This document shows, one piece after another, positions 32,109 through 41,010 of a stretch of 64,000 nucleotides of DNA (its first letter is position 1; the number at the start of each line of letters is the position of its first letter). Position numbers and translations under genes: made by a program. The stretch comes from Candidatus Corynebacterium gallistercoris (GTDB lineage: Bacteria; Actinomycetota; Actinomycetes; Mycobacteriales; Mycobacteriaceae): contig DXFZ01000057.1 of the NCBI GenBank assembly GCA_019114175.1, forward strand, positions 1 through 64,000, read 5' to 3'. The notes below the pieces were generated by a model. That model saw nothing but the letters and a program-made list of their open reading frames with translations. It did no database searches and was not told where the DNA came from.

Positions 32109-32656
32109 TTCTTGTAGTCCTGCTCCGGGGTCTCCCGCTGCATGTCCTCAATGAGGGTCTCGGCGGCGATGGAGAGGTTGCGCAGGGCCGGCACACCGCG
32201 GCGGAGCTTGGCGATATCGCGCGCGTCCATGCGTTGGGTGGCGCGGGCGATGAGCAGCGCCCACTCATCGGTGATGGAGTTCATCATCTCCACCCCGTCC
32301 TCGGTGAGGTAGAGGTCCTGGGCGCGCTTATCGTGATCGTTGGCCTGGCGCTGCACCAGCGAGCTGTTGATGAGGCGGCGGACGGTGGCGGAGACATTGG
32401 ACGCGCGCAGGAAGCGCAGGCGGGCGATGTCTGACACGCCGCAGCCGGGGTGCTGGGCGATGAACTGGAGGACCTCGATCTCTGACTGAGAGATCTCTAG
32501 CGCCTGGTTGGGCCGCTCCATGAGGCGGCGCGTGGCGGAGAGGAAATCGTAGACGCTGGCGGCAATCTCCGCCACATCCACTTCTGGCAACATTTCCGGT
32601 GCCCGGCGGCCACGGATGGGTTGCTGCGCGGTGCTGGGCTGGGAGTCGTCATGCAT
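32105..32656 (-). CDS. MarR-family transcriptional regulator
   Basis: A 183-residue protein with a winged-helix domain in the middle: EIEVLQFIAQHPGCGVSDIARLRFLRASNVSATVRRLINSSLVQRQ, then the wing DHDKRAQDLYLTEDG. It likely controls the adjacent drug pump or its own promoter. The upstream DNA holds GTCAG direct repeats (near 32684-32700) that could be part of an operator. Confidence 0.87.
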   Translation of the reverse strand: MHDDSQPSTAQQPIRGRRAPEMLPEVDVAEIAASVYDFLSATRRLMERPNQALEISQSEIEVLQFIAQHPGCGVSDIARLRFLRASNVSATVRRLINSSLVQRQANDHDKRAQDLYLTEDGVEMMNSITDEWALLIARATQRMDARDIAKLRRGVPALRNLSIAAETLIEDMQRETPEQDYKN

Positions 32657-32732
32657 GGCGTGTCCTTGCGTGTCCTAGGAACTGGTCAGTCAGTAAGTCA
32701 GAGAAAAGTTGTGAAACTAGATTAACGGACAT

Positions 32733-32780
32733 GGCCCCAGGTAAGGATCATTAACGCGAATAAAGGCTTCAACTGGGGCC
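32733..32780. other. Inverted repeat GGCCCCAG/CTGGGGCC downstream of the lipase
   Basis: Two perfect 8-bp arms (32733-32740 and 32773-32780) enclose 32 bp. It lies between the MarR start and the lipase stop and could be a weak transcript-end hairpin for the lipase, though the loop is long and a U-run is lacking. Confidence 0.3.
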
Positions 32781-32813
32781 GCGGGGGTGAATCTGGATTC
32801 AATATTCCAGGCG

Positions 32814-33806
32814 CTAGGAGGATCCTTGGGGTCCGCCGAAGGGGTAGACGCGGGTACAGGGCTGCGGGGTGCGCTGCCCGTAGGAGGGGTCCAGGGCGTT
32901 GAGAACGTACCACTGGGCACGGGGGCTGTAGAGTATGGACAGGTGATCGGACGTGTCCTGCTCGCACCCGTCCTGCAGGCGGATGTTGTTTACCGAGTGC
33001 CCCGGGGTTTCCGTGAGGTACTGGGAGTTAAAGGGGCTAACCACCAGGTCATACTGGGTGGCGATGACCGTGTGATCGATGCCGGCGAAGGTCTCTCCCG
33101 TGCGGTTGAGCTTCTCCCACAGCGGCTGGCCCACGGACTGCTGCACGCCCGCCTGGCCCAGCGGGATGCCCGCGACGTCCAGCACCGGCACGCCCAGCTG
33201 CTGGATGGCGCTGCCGAGCGCGGCAATGCCCGCCAGCGTGGTGCCGTGGTTGTTGGGGCCCAAGCCGATGAGCGAACGGACCTTGTCCTGCCCGCCGTGC
33301 AGATGCACGTAGGAGCGCAGCTGCGTGCCGCCTTGGGAGTGGCCCACGAGGTTCACCTTGTTGGCCCCGGTGCGGGCGAGGACATCATCGATGAAGGCGG
33401 CGACTTCCGCGCCGGAGGCCTCTAGGTCTTGGGTGCCGTACACGCCGGGGACGAGGCCCATGCCGGAGCCGGACTCATCGCCATAGTTCAGGGCGAACAC
33501 GCAGTAGTCTTCCGCTAGCAGCTGCTGGGTCAGCGGGGTCCAGCTGGACTCCGCGTTGGCCCACGTGCCGTGGACCAATACCACGGGCTCCGGGTGGGTC
33601 TCGGACTGGCAGGAATAGTCATTGACCCCGGCGGGCATGCGGCCGGGGTTCTGGACGGAGGCGGCCCAGGCGCTCATGAACCCCGTGTGGACGGGGGCGG
33701 TGCCGGTGGGCGGGACCGTGCGGGCTTCAGCTGCCGGGGCGGCGATGGGGGCGGCGAACAAGGTCAGGAAGGCGGCCAGGAGGGCCGTCAGGGAGCGGGT
33801 TCTCAT
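32814..33806 (-). CDS. Secreted triacylglycerol lipase/esterase (alpha/beta hydrolase)
   Basis: A 330-residue exported hydrolase. The signal peptide runs to about residue 29 (cut after AEA). The oxyanion segment is VVLVHGTWAN near residue 76, the nucleophile elbow GHSQGG has Ser157, and a late SDHLSILYS segment carries the likely catalytic His. Paired cysteines fit an extracellular protein. It resembles the class 2 lipases of corynebacteria and propionibacteria. It is a single-gene unit. Confidence 0.9.
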   Translation of the reverse strand: MRTRSLTALLAAFLTLFAAPIAAPAAEARTVPPTGTAPVHTGFMSAWAASVQNPGRMPAGVNDYSCQSETHPEPVVLVHGTWANAESSWTPLTQQLLAEDYCVFALNYGDESGSGMGLVPGVYGTQDLEASGAEVAAFIDDVLARTGANKVNLVGHSQGGTQLRSYVHLHGGQDKVRSLIGLGPNNHGTTLAGIAALGSAIQQLGVPVLDVAGIPLGQAGVQQSVGQPLWEKLNRTGETFAGIDHTVIATQYDLVVSPFNSQYLTETPGHSVNNIRLQDGCEQDTSDHLSILYSPRAQWYVLNALDPSYGQRTPQPCTRVYPFGGPQGSS

Positions 33807-33861
33807 GAGTTGAGACCCTAACCGGGGCGAGGGGCGGAGCGGGGAGGAATCGGAAAACTAG

Positions 33862-35385
33862 TTACTGGAGTGCACTCGTCAGGCGCGCCACGTTATCCGC
33901 GTACTGCTTGTACCACGCGCGCTGCTCCCATTCCTCCTTGGTCAGCACGGAACTGACCCGCCGATACTGCGCCGCCACATCAGAGAGCGCATCCAGCACA
34001 TCGCCCGCGCCGACCATCATGGAGATCTCATAGTTCAGGCCGAACGAGCGCATGTCCATGTTGGAGCTGCCCATCACCGCGATCTCGCCATCGGCCAGGG
34101 CGAACTTCGCGTGCAGCACCTTCGGGGCAGGGTAGCGGTACATCTTCACCCCGGCCTTGAGGAGCTCGTGGTAGTAGGAGGACTGGGCGTGCCCCACCAG
34201 CGCCTGATCCGACTTCTCAGAGACGTACAGCTCCACCTTCACCCCGCGGTAGCAGGCGGTAGTGACTGCTTCCATGAGGGACTCATCGGGGATGAAGTAG
34301 GGGCTGACCAGCTGGAGCTTCTCCTTGGCGTGGTGCGCGATGGACGTGAACAACCGCAGGTTCGGCTCCGTGGTGAAACCCGGGCCGGAGGGTACGATCT
34401 GCATGAGCTCCTTACCGGTATCCCGGTCATGCTCATCCAGGTACGTCTTCAGCTTCGCCGGAGCCATGAGGTCCAAGGACTCATCGGTCTCCGTGTACCA
34501 GTCCACGGCGAAGACCGAATTGATGGTGGTCACCACCGGGCCGCAGACTTCCGCCATGATGTCCACCCACTGGCGGCCGATCTCATGGTTCTTTTTCTGC
34601 TCATACTCGGACTCGATCATGTTCTGGCTGCCGATGAAGGCTACTCGGCCATCAACGACCACGAGCTTGCGGTGATTGCGCAGATCCGGCCGGCGGAAGC
34701 GCCACTTCCACGGCTGCAGCGGTAGCATGACGGCCCACTCGATGCCCGCGGCCGTGAGGCGCTTGCCCAGCTTTTTGTTGCCCTTGTATTTGTGGGAGCC
34801 AAGGTGGTCCCACAGCACGCGCACCGTCACCCCGCGTGCGGCGGCGGCCTCCAGCGCGCGGAAGAACCCGTCCGTGGTGGAGTCCCACGCCATGATGTAG
34901 ATCTCCACGTTGACGTAATCCTCGGCCTCGTTCACCGCCTTGGTCATGGCAGCAATGGAGGCATCGTAGTCGGAGTGCATCCGAATCAGAGTCCCGTCCA
35001 CGGCGGGGATGGCGGTGAGTTCACGGTTGAGGTGAATCATGCTGCGCAACTCGTCATTGACTTTGTTGCCCTTCGGCACGTCCGGCTCGTCGGCGCTCAC
35101 CGTGCGGATGAGCTCATTGGCCTCATTCTGGATCCGGTGGCGCTGCCGGTTGATGTACGGCGAGCCCATGAGGAAGAACAGCAGCAGGCCCACGAAGGGG
35201 ATGAGGAAGATCGCCAGCAGCCATGCCATGGCGCTGGTGGGCCGGCGATCCGCCGGGACCCAGCCCAAAGCGATGATCTTCAGGGTGTAGTCCAGCGCGA
35301 TCAGCGCGATCTGCCACCACTGCAGATCCGCCGCCATGTTCATCACGATGTCAAATACGTTGGGAAACGGCACGGCTACCCACAA
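33862..35385 (-). CDS. cls: Cardiolipin synthase
   Basis: A 507-residue phospholipase-D superfamily enzyme that joins phosphatidyl groups to make cardiolipin at the membrane. Two N-terminal membrane helices (residues about 22-42 and 52-72) precede two HKD motifs: NHRKLVVVDGRVAFIGSQN and HAKFALADGEIAVMGSSNMD. Its start is 3 bp after the xthA stop. A shorter start at MNMAADL is possible. Confidence 0.93.
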   Translation of the reverse strand: MWVAVPFPNVFDIVMNMAADLQWWQIALIALDYTLKIIALGWVPADRRPTSAMAWLLAIFLIPFVGLLLFFLMGSPYINRQRHRIQNEANELIRTVSADEPDVPKGNKVNDELRSMIHLNRELTAIPAVDGTLIRMHSDYDASIAAMTKAVNEAEDYVNVEIYIMAWDSTTDGFFRALEAAAARGVTVRVLWDHLGSHKYKGNKKLGKRLTAAGIEWAVMLPLQPWKWRFRRPDLRNHRKLVVVDGRVAFIGSQNMIESEYEQKKNHEIGRQWVDIMAEVCGPVVTTINSVFAVDWYTETDESLDLMAPAKLKTYLDEHDRDTGKELMQIVPSGPGFTTEPNLRLFTSIAHHAKEKLQLVSPYFIPDESLMEAVTTACYRGVKVELYVSEKSDQALVGHAQSSYYHELLKAGVKMYRYPAPKVLHAKFALADGEIAVMGSSNMDMRSFGLNYEISMMVGAGDVLDALSDVAAQYRRVSSVLTKEEWEQRAWYKQYADNVARLTSALQ

Positions 35386-35388
35386 ACC

Positions 35389-36150
35389 CTAGATGTCGTA
35401 ATCCACGATCACGGGGGCATGGTCAGACGCGCCCTTGCCCTTGCGTTCCTCCCGGTCCACGCGGGCCTCTGTAGGCGTGATGCCGCGGCAATACTGCAGG
35501 TCAATGCGGATCCCCTCATTCTTCTGGAAACGCATCGCCTGGTAATCCCAGTAGGTGTACTTATCTTTCACCAAGTCCGTGGCCGCGGTCAGGCCCGCGC
35601 CCTCCAATGCCTGAAGCCGCTGGCGCTCCCGTGGCGTGACGTGAGTCTTGCCATTGAAGTAGCTGCGGTCCCACACGTCCTCATCCCGCGGGGCAATATT
35701 GAAATCCCCCACCAAGCAGAGCTTCTCCGGCCCATCGGCAGCATAGGCAGCCAGCGCATCCAGCCAGCGCAGCTTGTACGTGTAGTGGGGATCGGAAATC
35801 TCCCGCCCGTTGGGAACGTACAGGCTCCACACCGTCACGCCGCCGCAGTTGGCGCCGAGAGCGCGGGCCTCCAAGGCCTGCTTCGCGCCCAAGTCCTTGT
35901 TGAATCCCGGCTGGCCGAAGTCCTTGGAGACCTCATCCAGACCCACGCGGGAGAGGATCGCCACACCATTGAAACTGTGCAGGCCGAAGTGGGCCTGGGC
36001 GTACCCGGTATCGGAGAAGTCCGGGAACTGCTCATCCTTGCACTTCGTCTCCTGCAGGCAGAGCACGTCCACATCGGAGCGTTCAAGGAGGTCCCGGACA
36101 CGCTGCTCCCGGGTGCGGACACTGTTGATGTTCCAGGTGGCGATACGCAT
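35389..36150 (-). CDS. xthA: Exodeoxyribonuclease III XthA
   Basis: A 253-residue AP endonuclease/3'-exonuclease of the EEP fold for base-excision repair. Motifs in order: ATWNINSVRTR, LQETKCKDEQFP, YVPNGRE, GDFNIAPRDEDVWD, FQKNEGIRIDLQYC and the terminal SDHAPVIVDY. It is transcribed just ahead of cls. Confidence 0.95.
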   Translation of the reverse strand: MRIATWNINSVRTREQRVRDLLERSDVDVLCLQETKCKDEQFPDFSDTGYAQAHFGLHSFNGVAILSRVGLDEVSKDFGQPGFNKDLGAKQALEARALGANCGGVTVWSLYVPNGREISDPHYTYKLRWLDALAAYAADGPEKLCLVGDFNIAPRDEDVWDRSYFNGKTHVTPRERQRLQALEGAGLTAATDLVKDKYTYWDYQAMRFQKNEGIRIDLQYCRGITPTEARVDREERKGKGASDHAPVIVDYDI

Positions 36151-36159
36151 GGATCTAGG

Positions 36160-37197
36160 CTAGCCCACCGTGAGACTGCGCCGCCTATGGTGCTCACCGA
36201 AACCAAGGCCGTGATACAACGCACGCCCCGCGGTGTTGGTCGTGATCACCTCCAGATAGGCAGCCTCCGCACCGTGGGCGTGGCCCCAATGCAGGACGTA
36301 CTCGCCCAGCAGCGTGCCCAAACCCCGCCTCCGGAAGGCGGGCGCCACCTCCACCGCGGAGTACCCCAGCCACTGCTTATCCCCGCCAGTGGTGATCGTG
36401 GCCCTGGTGATTGCGGCCAGCTGGCCATCCACCGTCAGGCGGGCGAACCCCAGCGTGCCATCGATGCGCGCCGCCAGCAGCTCCAGCGCTTCCTCCGGCA
36501 GCGGCTGTCCGCGGAAGTGATACATGGAATACCACTGCTCACTTGGCGCCTCGTCCACCGCAATCTCCACACCCGCGGGCAACGCGGGCTCCGGGGCCTC
36601 GCCCAAGGGACGGGTCATCACGATGATCTCCGGGCCGCGGGCGCCGGGGATGTTCTCCGCGGCTCGCCCGATCCGGTCCGGCAGCAGAAGCTGGACCGGC
36701 TGGCCGTGGCTGGAGTAGAACTCACGCAACGGCTCCAGGGGTACCAGCCCGGTGGACGCTGTTGGACCAATCGGAACGGCGGAGTTGGAACGCTCGGTAA
36801 TGCCGTCGCCCACCCTGGCGAACCAGCCGCCACACCACGCATTGTGCTTGCCCGGGAACGCAGCCGCCGCGGCCTGCTCCACCGCGCGGATATCGCGGTT
36901 GCGCACGGGGGCGGGGCTCAAGGTCTTGAGCACCACAACATCGCGGGCGGCGATCTCCCGCTCCGGGCCATCGGCGGGGCGCACCCGCAGCGGGGACACG
37001 CTGACCAGCTGGCCGATCACGTCCGTGACAGCATTCGGGTTCGCAGGGTCTGCCGGGTCTGCCACAGCGCAGCGCACGATGACGCGCACGCCGGGGCGCA
37101 CGCTCACGGGGTCGGTGCGGCGGGAGAGCGGGAAGTCGAACCCATCCACGCGCCGGGCGCCGGCGGCCGCGGCGGTGCGGGAAGTGTTAGTCGTCAT
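36160..37197 (-). CDS. GNAT acetyltransferase with N-terminal extension
   Basis: A 345-residue protein starting MTTNTSRT at 37197. The C-terminal 150 residues form a GNAT domain with [21 protein letters not shown] and [21 protein letters not shown]. The N-terminal part has a small beta-rich region ([13 protein letters not shown]) and an intermediate GNAT-like segment. The corresponding gene next to def is conserved in corynebacteria, but its substrate is unknown. It overlaps def by 11 bp. Confidence 0.82.
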   Translation of the reverse strand: MTTNTSRTAAAAGARRVDGFDFPLSRRTDPVSVRPGVRVIVRCAVADPADPANPNAVTDVIGQLVSVSPLRVRPADGPEREIAARDVVVLKTLSPAPVRNRDIRAVEQAAAAAFPGKHNAWCGGWFARVGDGITERSNSAVPIGPTASTGLVPLEPLREFYSSHGQPVQLLLPDRIGRAAENIPGARGPEIIVMTRPLGEAPEPALPAGVEIAVDEAPSEQWYSMYHFRGQPLPEEALELLAARIDGTLGFARLTVDGQLAAITRATITTGGDKQWLGYSAVEVAPAFRRRGLGTLLGEYVLHWGHAHGAEAAYLEVITTNTAGRALYHGLGFGEHHRRRSLTVG

Positions 37198-37816
37198 GGC
37201 CGAAAGGGTCGGCATCCACGCCGGGAGTCCACGTGTTGCCGGCGGTCTTCCACCCCTCGGCCTTGAAAGTCTTCTTCGCCGCGCGTTTCCAGCGGCCCAG
37301 CAGCATGTCCGTGTACAAGAAGCCATCCAGGTGGCCCACCTCGTGCTGCAGGCAGCGGGCGAAGAAGCCGTAGCCTTCGATGGTGGTGGGCTCGCCGTGT
37401 TCGTCCAGGCCGGTGACGCGGGCCCAGTCGGCGCGGCCGGTGGGGTAGGAGTAGCCGGGGACGGACAGGCAGCCTTCCTCATCGGCCTCCTCGTCCGGCA
37501 TGGTCTCCGGGATCTCGGAGGTCTCCAGCACGGGGTTGATCACGCAGCCGCGGCGCATGGGGCCACCGTTGGCCTCGATCTGCTCGTCGGTGAGCCGCTC
37601 GCCGCCGGGGCCCTCGATATCCGGACAGTTGTAGACGAACAGGCGCTTGTTGATGCCCACCTGGTTGGCGGCCAGGCCCACCCCATGGGCGGCGTCCATC
37701 GTTTCGTACATGTCCGCGATGAGGGTGGCGAGCTCGGCGGAGGTGGGATCCTCCACCGGCTGGGTTGGATTGTGCAGGACCGGATCACCGGCGATGACGA
37801 TTGGCATGATGCTCAT
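37187..37816 (-). CDS. def: Peptide deformylase
   Basis: Def removes the formyl group from nascent protein N-termini. The 209-residue protein carries all three motifs: [18 protein letters not shown] with the metal cysteine, and QHEVGHLDG with the HExxH histidines. A C-terminal extension ([14 protein letters not shown]) is typical of actinobacterial forms. Confidence 0.96.
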   Translation of the reverse strand: MSIMPIVIAGDPVLHNPTQPVEDPTSAELATLIADMYETMDAAHGVGLAANQVGINKRLFVYNCPDIEGPGGERLTDEQIEANGGPMRRGCVINPVLETSEIPETMPDEEADEEGCLSVPGYSYPTGRADWARVTGLDEHGEPTTIEGYGFFARCLQHEVGHLDGFLYTDMLLGRWKRAAKKTFKAEGWKTAGNTWTPGVDADPFGHDD

Positions 37817-37841
37817 GGGTTACAGTCTAGAATCTTGAACC

Positions 37842-38057
37842 ATGTTGACGGACCGAGACATCCGCATGTTGGATTTTGAGCGGCGCTGGTGGAGGGATGC
37901 GAGCGCGAAGAAGGAGGTCATCCGCCGCGAGTTTGGGGTGACTCCGGTGCGGTATTTCCAGCAGCTCGCTCACCTCATTGAGCGCCCGGAGGCGCTGGAT
38001 TATGACCCAGTGCTGGTCCGGATGTTGCTGCGCCGCCGGGATGGAGACGCGAGTTAG
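37842..38057 (+). CDS. DUF3263 small DNA-binding-like protein
   Basis: A 71-residue protein (MLTDRDIRMLDFERRWW) of the DUF3263 family, conserved in corynebacteria and mycobacteria. A short helix-turn-helix-like pattern (KKEVIRREFGVTPVRYFQQL) is visible. Function is not established. It is divergent from def with 25 bp between starts. Confidence 0.8.
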   Translation: MLTDRDIRMLDFERRWWRDASAKKEVIRREFGVTPVRYFQQLAHLIERPEALDYDPVLVRMLLRRRDGDAS

Positions 38058-38103
38058 GGCGCGTCGCATTTGTTACAGATGTGACGAGAGTTAATATTGT
38101 GGC

Positions 38104-38862
38104 GTGACTGAATCAAACCGCCCACGCCACGCACTCGATGACGATTACACGTCCGGCTATGACGGCTACGATGAAGCCTTCGCCTTCGACGAACCAGAAG
38201 CGCCCGCCGCAGCCGCCAGCACGTCCGATACCCAAGGCCTTCCCCTGCGCGGACTCGCCATGATCTTGCTCGCCGTGGCCGTCATCCTCATCGGCTGGGG
38301 TGGTTACACACTTCTTGGGGGCGACGCCGATAACGACCCAGCGAACAACGCCTCAGACTCGTCTACAACCCAGACCCAGGGTGAGGCCGCACCACCAGCG
38401 GACAACCCTGAGGCCGCGGACGCCGAAGGTGCCCCCGCCCCCGCGGACGAAGCACCCGCCGCAGAGGGCGAGGACGCGCAAGCTCCAGCACCCGCGCCGG
38501 GTCAGGGGGCTGGCGCGCAGGGTGGCGTCGATAAAAATAATGAATACATCGCCGTGCTCAACAACTCACCCATCCAAGGACTCGCAGGTGACGTGGCTGG
38601 CAAGCTGCGCGACCAGCAGTGGAAGGAGACCGGCGTGGGCAACCTGCCGGACCAGGCGGGCACCTTCCCCGAGTCCGTAGTGCTTTACCCCAAGGGTGAC
38701 GCGGCTGCGCAGGCAGCAGCGGAGAAGGCCGCCGCGGAATTGGGCGTGCAGGCCCGCGAGCGCACTGCCGCCATCGACCGCGCGCTCGCCGGTGCTGACA
38801 TGCTGGAAGGCCCAGCGCCCGCGAAGGTCGTGGTGGTCACGACCAACAACATGCCGCGGTAG
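38104..38862 (+). CDS. Membrane-anchored LytR_C domain protein
   Basis: A 252-residue protein starting with GTG. A cytoplasmic tail is followed by one membrane helix (about residues 48-70), then a low-complexity Ala/Pro/Glu-rich linker (residues 75-140), then a LytR_C domain (EYIAVLNNSPIQGLAGDVAGKL and later VVLYPKGDAAAQAAAEKAA). Similar proteins in mycobacteria (VirR type) affect the cell envelope and vesicles. A dispersed-repeat copy sits at the linker/domain junction. Confidence 0.82.
   Translation: MTESNRPRHALDDDYTSGYDGYDEAFAFDEPEAPAAAASTSDTQGLPLRGLAMILLAVAVILIGWGGYTLLGGDADNDPANNASDSSTTQTQGEAAPPADNPEAADAEGAPAPADEAPAAEGEDAQAPAPAPGQGAGAQGGVDKNNEYIAVLNNSPIQGLAGDVAGKLRDQQWKETGVGNLPDQAGTFPESVVLYPKGDAAAQAAAEKAAAELGVQARERTAAIDRALAGADMLEGPAPAKVVVVTTNNMPR
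38521..38544 (-). repeat. Dispersed repeat in the LytR_C gene (inverted)
   Basis: GGTGGCGTCG followed by ATAAAAATAATGAA, encoding GGVDKNNE exactly at the end of the low-complexity linker. A weak opposite copy lies near 38311-38330. Confidence 0.55.
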
Positions 38863-38926
38863 AAGAAAACCCCACTCACCGCGTATAGTTATGCGCGGAT
38901 AAAAATTCGCCTGAGAGATCCCGGCA

Positions 38927-40132
38927 ATGAACAGTGAGGCACACACCATGGACTTCCCCGGCTCCGGACCCACTGTTGGCATTGAATGGGAAGTCGCGCT
39001 CGTGGACCCCGAAACCAAGGACCTGGTCCCGCGCGCGCCGGAACTCGTGGACGCCCTTGACGCCGCCCACCCCGGCCACCGCATCACCCGCGAATTCCTG
39101 GCGAACACCGTGGAAATGGTCACGGGCGTGCATGACACCGTCCCCGCCGCCGTGGAGGACCTCACAGAACAGCTGGGGCAGCTGTTTGCGGCCGCCGATG
39201 AGATCGGCGTGGAGCTCTTCTCCGCCGGAACCCACCCCTTCGCCCACTGGGGCGACCAAGTCTTGAGCGGCAAGTCCAGCTACCAAGAGATCATCCAGCG
39301 CACCCAGTACTGGGGCCGCCAAATGCTGATCTGGGGTATCCACGTGCACGTGGGCGTGGGTTCCAAAGACAAGGTCTGGCCCATCATCAACGCGGTGATG
39401 ACGCACTACCCGCACGTGCTCGCGATGTCCGCCAGCTCGCCCGCCTGGGAAGGGCTGGATACCGGGTACGCCTCCAACCGCACGCTGCTCTACCAGCAGC
39501 TCCCCACCGCCGGGATGCCCTACCAGTTCACTAGCTGGGAGGAGTGGGAGCAGTTCAACCGGGACCAGGACAAGTCCGGCGTGATCAACCACACCGGCTC
39601 CATGCACTTCGACGTGCGCCCCAGCAAATACGGCACCGTGGAAGTGCGCTTCGCCGATGCCACCATGGAAGTCTGGGCGCTCGCCGCGATCTGCGCCTAC
39701 CTGCACTGCCTCGTGGTCTACTTCGAGCGCCAATGGGACGCAGGCCAGGAGCTGCCGATCCTGCAGCAGTGGCACGTGGCGGAGAACAAGTGGCGGGCCG
39801 CGCGCTACGGCCTGGACGCGCTCATCGTGACGGACAGGGATACCAACGAGGAGCTGGTCACCGATGAGATCCGCCGCTGGGTAGACACCCTGGCTCCCAT
39901 CGCCGAGGAGCTGGGATGCGCAGCCGAGCTGGCGGACGTGGAGCGTCTCCTCGCCCGCGGCGGGGATTACGCCATCCAGCGGGAGGCCGCCCGCGCGGCC
40001 GGGGCGGCGCTGGAGCCCGGCACCCGCACCCGCGGCGATGCCGGGGCGGAGTCCGGTTTCACCCAGCCCGAGGCGTGGGTGGCGGCCGTGCAGGTGACCG
40101 TGGACCGGCTGCGGCAGTCAGCGCAGAGGTAA
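38927..40132 (+). CDS. YbdK-type glutamate-cysteine ligase (GCS2 family)
   Basis: A 401-residue carboxylate-amine ligase of the GCS2/YbdK family. Landmarks: [11 protein letters not shown], the [17 protein letters not shown] segment, GIHVHVGV, and the late [18 protein letters not shown]. Such proteins have weak gamma-glutamyl-cysteine ligase activity in E. coli. Corynebacteria rely on mycothiol, so the real product is uncertain. The next ATG, 7 codons downstream (MDFPGSG), is an alternative start. Confidence 0.88.
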   Translation: MNSEAHTMDFPGSGPTVGIEWEVALVDPETKDLVPRAPELVDALDAAHPGHRITREFLANTVEMVTGVHDTVPAAVEDLTEQLGQLFAAADEIGVELFSAGTHPFAHWGDQVLSGKSSYQEIIQRTQYWGRQMLIWGIHVHVGVGSKDKVWPIINAVMTHYPHVLAMSASSPAWEGLDTGYASNRTLLYQQLPTAGMPYQFTSWEEWEQFNRDQDKSGVINHTGSMHFDVRPSKYGTVEVRFADATMEVWALAAICAYLHCLVVYFERQWDAGQELPILQQWHVAENKWRAARYGLDALIVTDRDTNEELVTDEIRRWVDTLAPIAEELGCAAELADVERLLARGGDYAIQREAARAAGAALEPGTRTRGDAGAESGFTQPEAWVAAVQVTVDRLRQSAQR

Positions 40133-40134
40133 AA

Positions 40135-40167
40135 CACCCCACGCCAGCGGGGTTGGGGCGTGGGGTG
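40135..40167 (-). terminator. 11-bp hairpin terminator between convergent genes
   Basis: Perfect arms CACCCCACGCC (40135-40145) and its complement (40157-40167) with an 11-nt loop. On the minus strand it is followed by TTTTAC, so it best terminates the LeuA-like gene; it can also form behind the YbdK gene. Confidence 0.7.
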
Positions 40168-40187
40168 GCGTCGCAATAAAAAACAAC
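40164..40187 (-). repeat. Dispersed repeat at the end of the LeuA-like gene (inverted)
   Basis: GGTGGCGTCGCAAT followed by AAAAAACAAC. It is noncoding, touches the LeuA-like stop codon and runs into the terminator hairpin, so here the motif is free of any protein constraint. Confidence 0.65.
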
Positions 40188-40804
40188 TACATGTGCAAGC
40201 GGCTCGCCGCATTGCATAGCGCGTTGGCGATGGACAGGTCGCGATCCGCGCCGAAGCCCACGGCCCAGACGCGCTTGGACTTGTGGACGGTGTAGAGGAA
40301 CGTCACGGTCGCCTCAAAGATGCTGTACTGGTGGAACTCCAGGGTCTCGACGGGGAAGCCGTGATCGGCCAGGATTTCGGTCATCGCGCTGGAGGCACCC
40401 ATGGCCTCAATCTCCACGCGGGTGCCCTGCCCGTCGGCGCGCAGGCCCGTCATGGCCAGGGTGAACGCGTGCTTGCCCAGGCTGAGCTTGCGGACCTGCA
40501 GGCTCTCCACGCGGATCGTGGCGGGGGCGTAGGTGCGGATGAACTGCTTCCACTCCATGCCGCGGGCCTCCTGGCGCATGCCTGCGGGGAGGCGCTGGCC
40601 GAAGCGCGCACGGAACGGGTCCTCGGCGAAGGTGCGGGTGCGCTGGCGGCGCTTCTCGATGCGCGTCGGCGTGGTGTTCGTGAACGTCTTGGCCGTGGAT
40701 CGGCGCAGGCGGGGCTCCGCGGTGTAGGTCGCGCGCGGTTCGTCTGGCCGGGCGAAGCGGATGAGGGTGGTGGAGTTCATGGTGCTTTCAGAGTCAAAGT
40801 TCAT
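40187..40804 (-). CDS. Stand-alone LeuA regulatory (dimerisation) domain protein
   Basis: A 205-residue protein with no catalytic HMGL barrel. After a basic N-terminal half, residues about 105-205 follow the leucine-sensing LeuA_dimer pattern: VRKLSLGKHAFTLAMTGL, GQGTRVEIEAMGASSAMTEILADHG, HQYSIFEATVTFLYTVHKS, VWAVGFGADRDLSIANALCNAASRL. In 2-isopropylmalate synthase this domain binds leucine. No leuA is nearby. A role as a free leucine sensor or as a partner of LeuA is inference. The leader upstream looks attenuator-like. The start at 40804 has AAGGGA nine bases before it. Confidence 0.75.
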   Translation of the reverse strand: MNFDSESTMNSTTLIRFARPDEPRATYTAEPRLRRSTAKTFTNTTPTRIEKRRQRTRTFAEDPFRARFGQRLPAGMRQEARGMEWKQFIRTYAPATIRVESLQVRKLSLGKHAFTLAMTGLRADGQGTRVEIEAMGASSAMTEILADHGFPVETLEFHQYSIFEATVTFLYTVHKSKRVWAVGFGADRDLSIANALCNAASRLHM

Positions 40805-40808
40805 GGCT

Positions 40809-40860
40809 GTTGGTCCCTTGGCAGGTCTCGCTGATGGTTGCGGTGTGCTGGTGGACCAAC
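40809..40860 (-). promoter_or_regulatory. Stem enclosing the LeuA-like gene's ribosome binding region
   Basis: On the minus strand GTTGGTCC (40860-40853) pairs exactly with GGACCAAC (40816-40809), the second arm overlapping the Shine-Dalgarno AAGGGA just before the start. The pairing could hide the ribosome site. A smaller AAGCG/CGCTT hairpin lies just upstream. Confidence 0.45.
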
Positions 40861-40881
40861 TCTTAAAGCGGTAGGCGCTTC

Positions 40882-40924
40882 ACCCCGGTGTGGAGGGGTT
40901 AGCCCTAGCTACCTCCACCCGGGT
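40882..40924 (-). promoter_or_regulatory. GC-rich leader hairpin overlapping the leader peptide
   Basis: Arms built from CCCGGGTGGAGG and CCTCCACACCGGGG (minus strand), with a small bulge, form a strong stem whose 5' arm is the end of a 15-codon leader reading frame. A ribosome pausing on or finishing that frame would change the folding. Confidence 0.45.
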
Positions 40925-40952
40925 TGGGTACTCGCTTCAAGATAATGCTCAT
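40905..40952 (-). CDS. Candidate leader peptide upstream of the LeuA-like gene
   Basis: A 15-codon frame reads MSIILKRVPNPGGGS and stops with TAG. It has no Shine-Dalgarno, but its ATG lies 8 nt after a -10-like TACATT, as expected for a leaderless transcript, which actinobacteria commonly use. The adjacent Ile-Ile-Leu codons near the start could sense branched-chain amino acid supply. It overlaps the GC-rich leader hairpin. Confidence 0.4.
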   Translation of the reverse strand: MSIILKRVPNPGGGS

Positions 40953-40960
40953 GACATAAC

Positions 40961-40990
40961 AATGTAATCCGCATCACCCGGGGTTGGCAA
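40961..40990 (-). promoter_or_regulatory. Candidate promoter of the LeuA-like gene
   Basis: On the minus strand TTGCCA (40990-40985) and TACATT (40966-40961) are 18 bp apart, a reasonable housekeeping promoter that would start transcription at or just before the leader-peptide ATG (40952). Confidence 0.45.
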
Positions 40991-41010
40991 ATATTTCTAG
41001 AACTATTTTC

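Noticed and set aside
40882-40924. T-box or known riboswitch upstream of the LeuA-like gene
   Set aside because: No T-box sequence (GGTGGTACCGCG-type) or recognised riboswitch core could be found; kept only as an unnamed hairpin leader.
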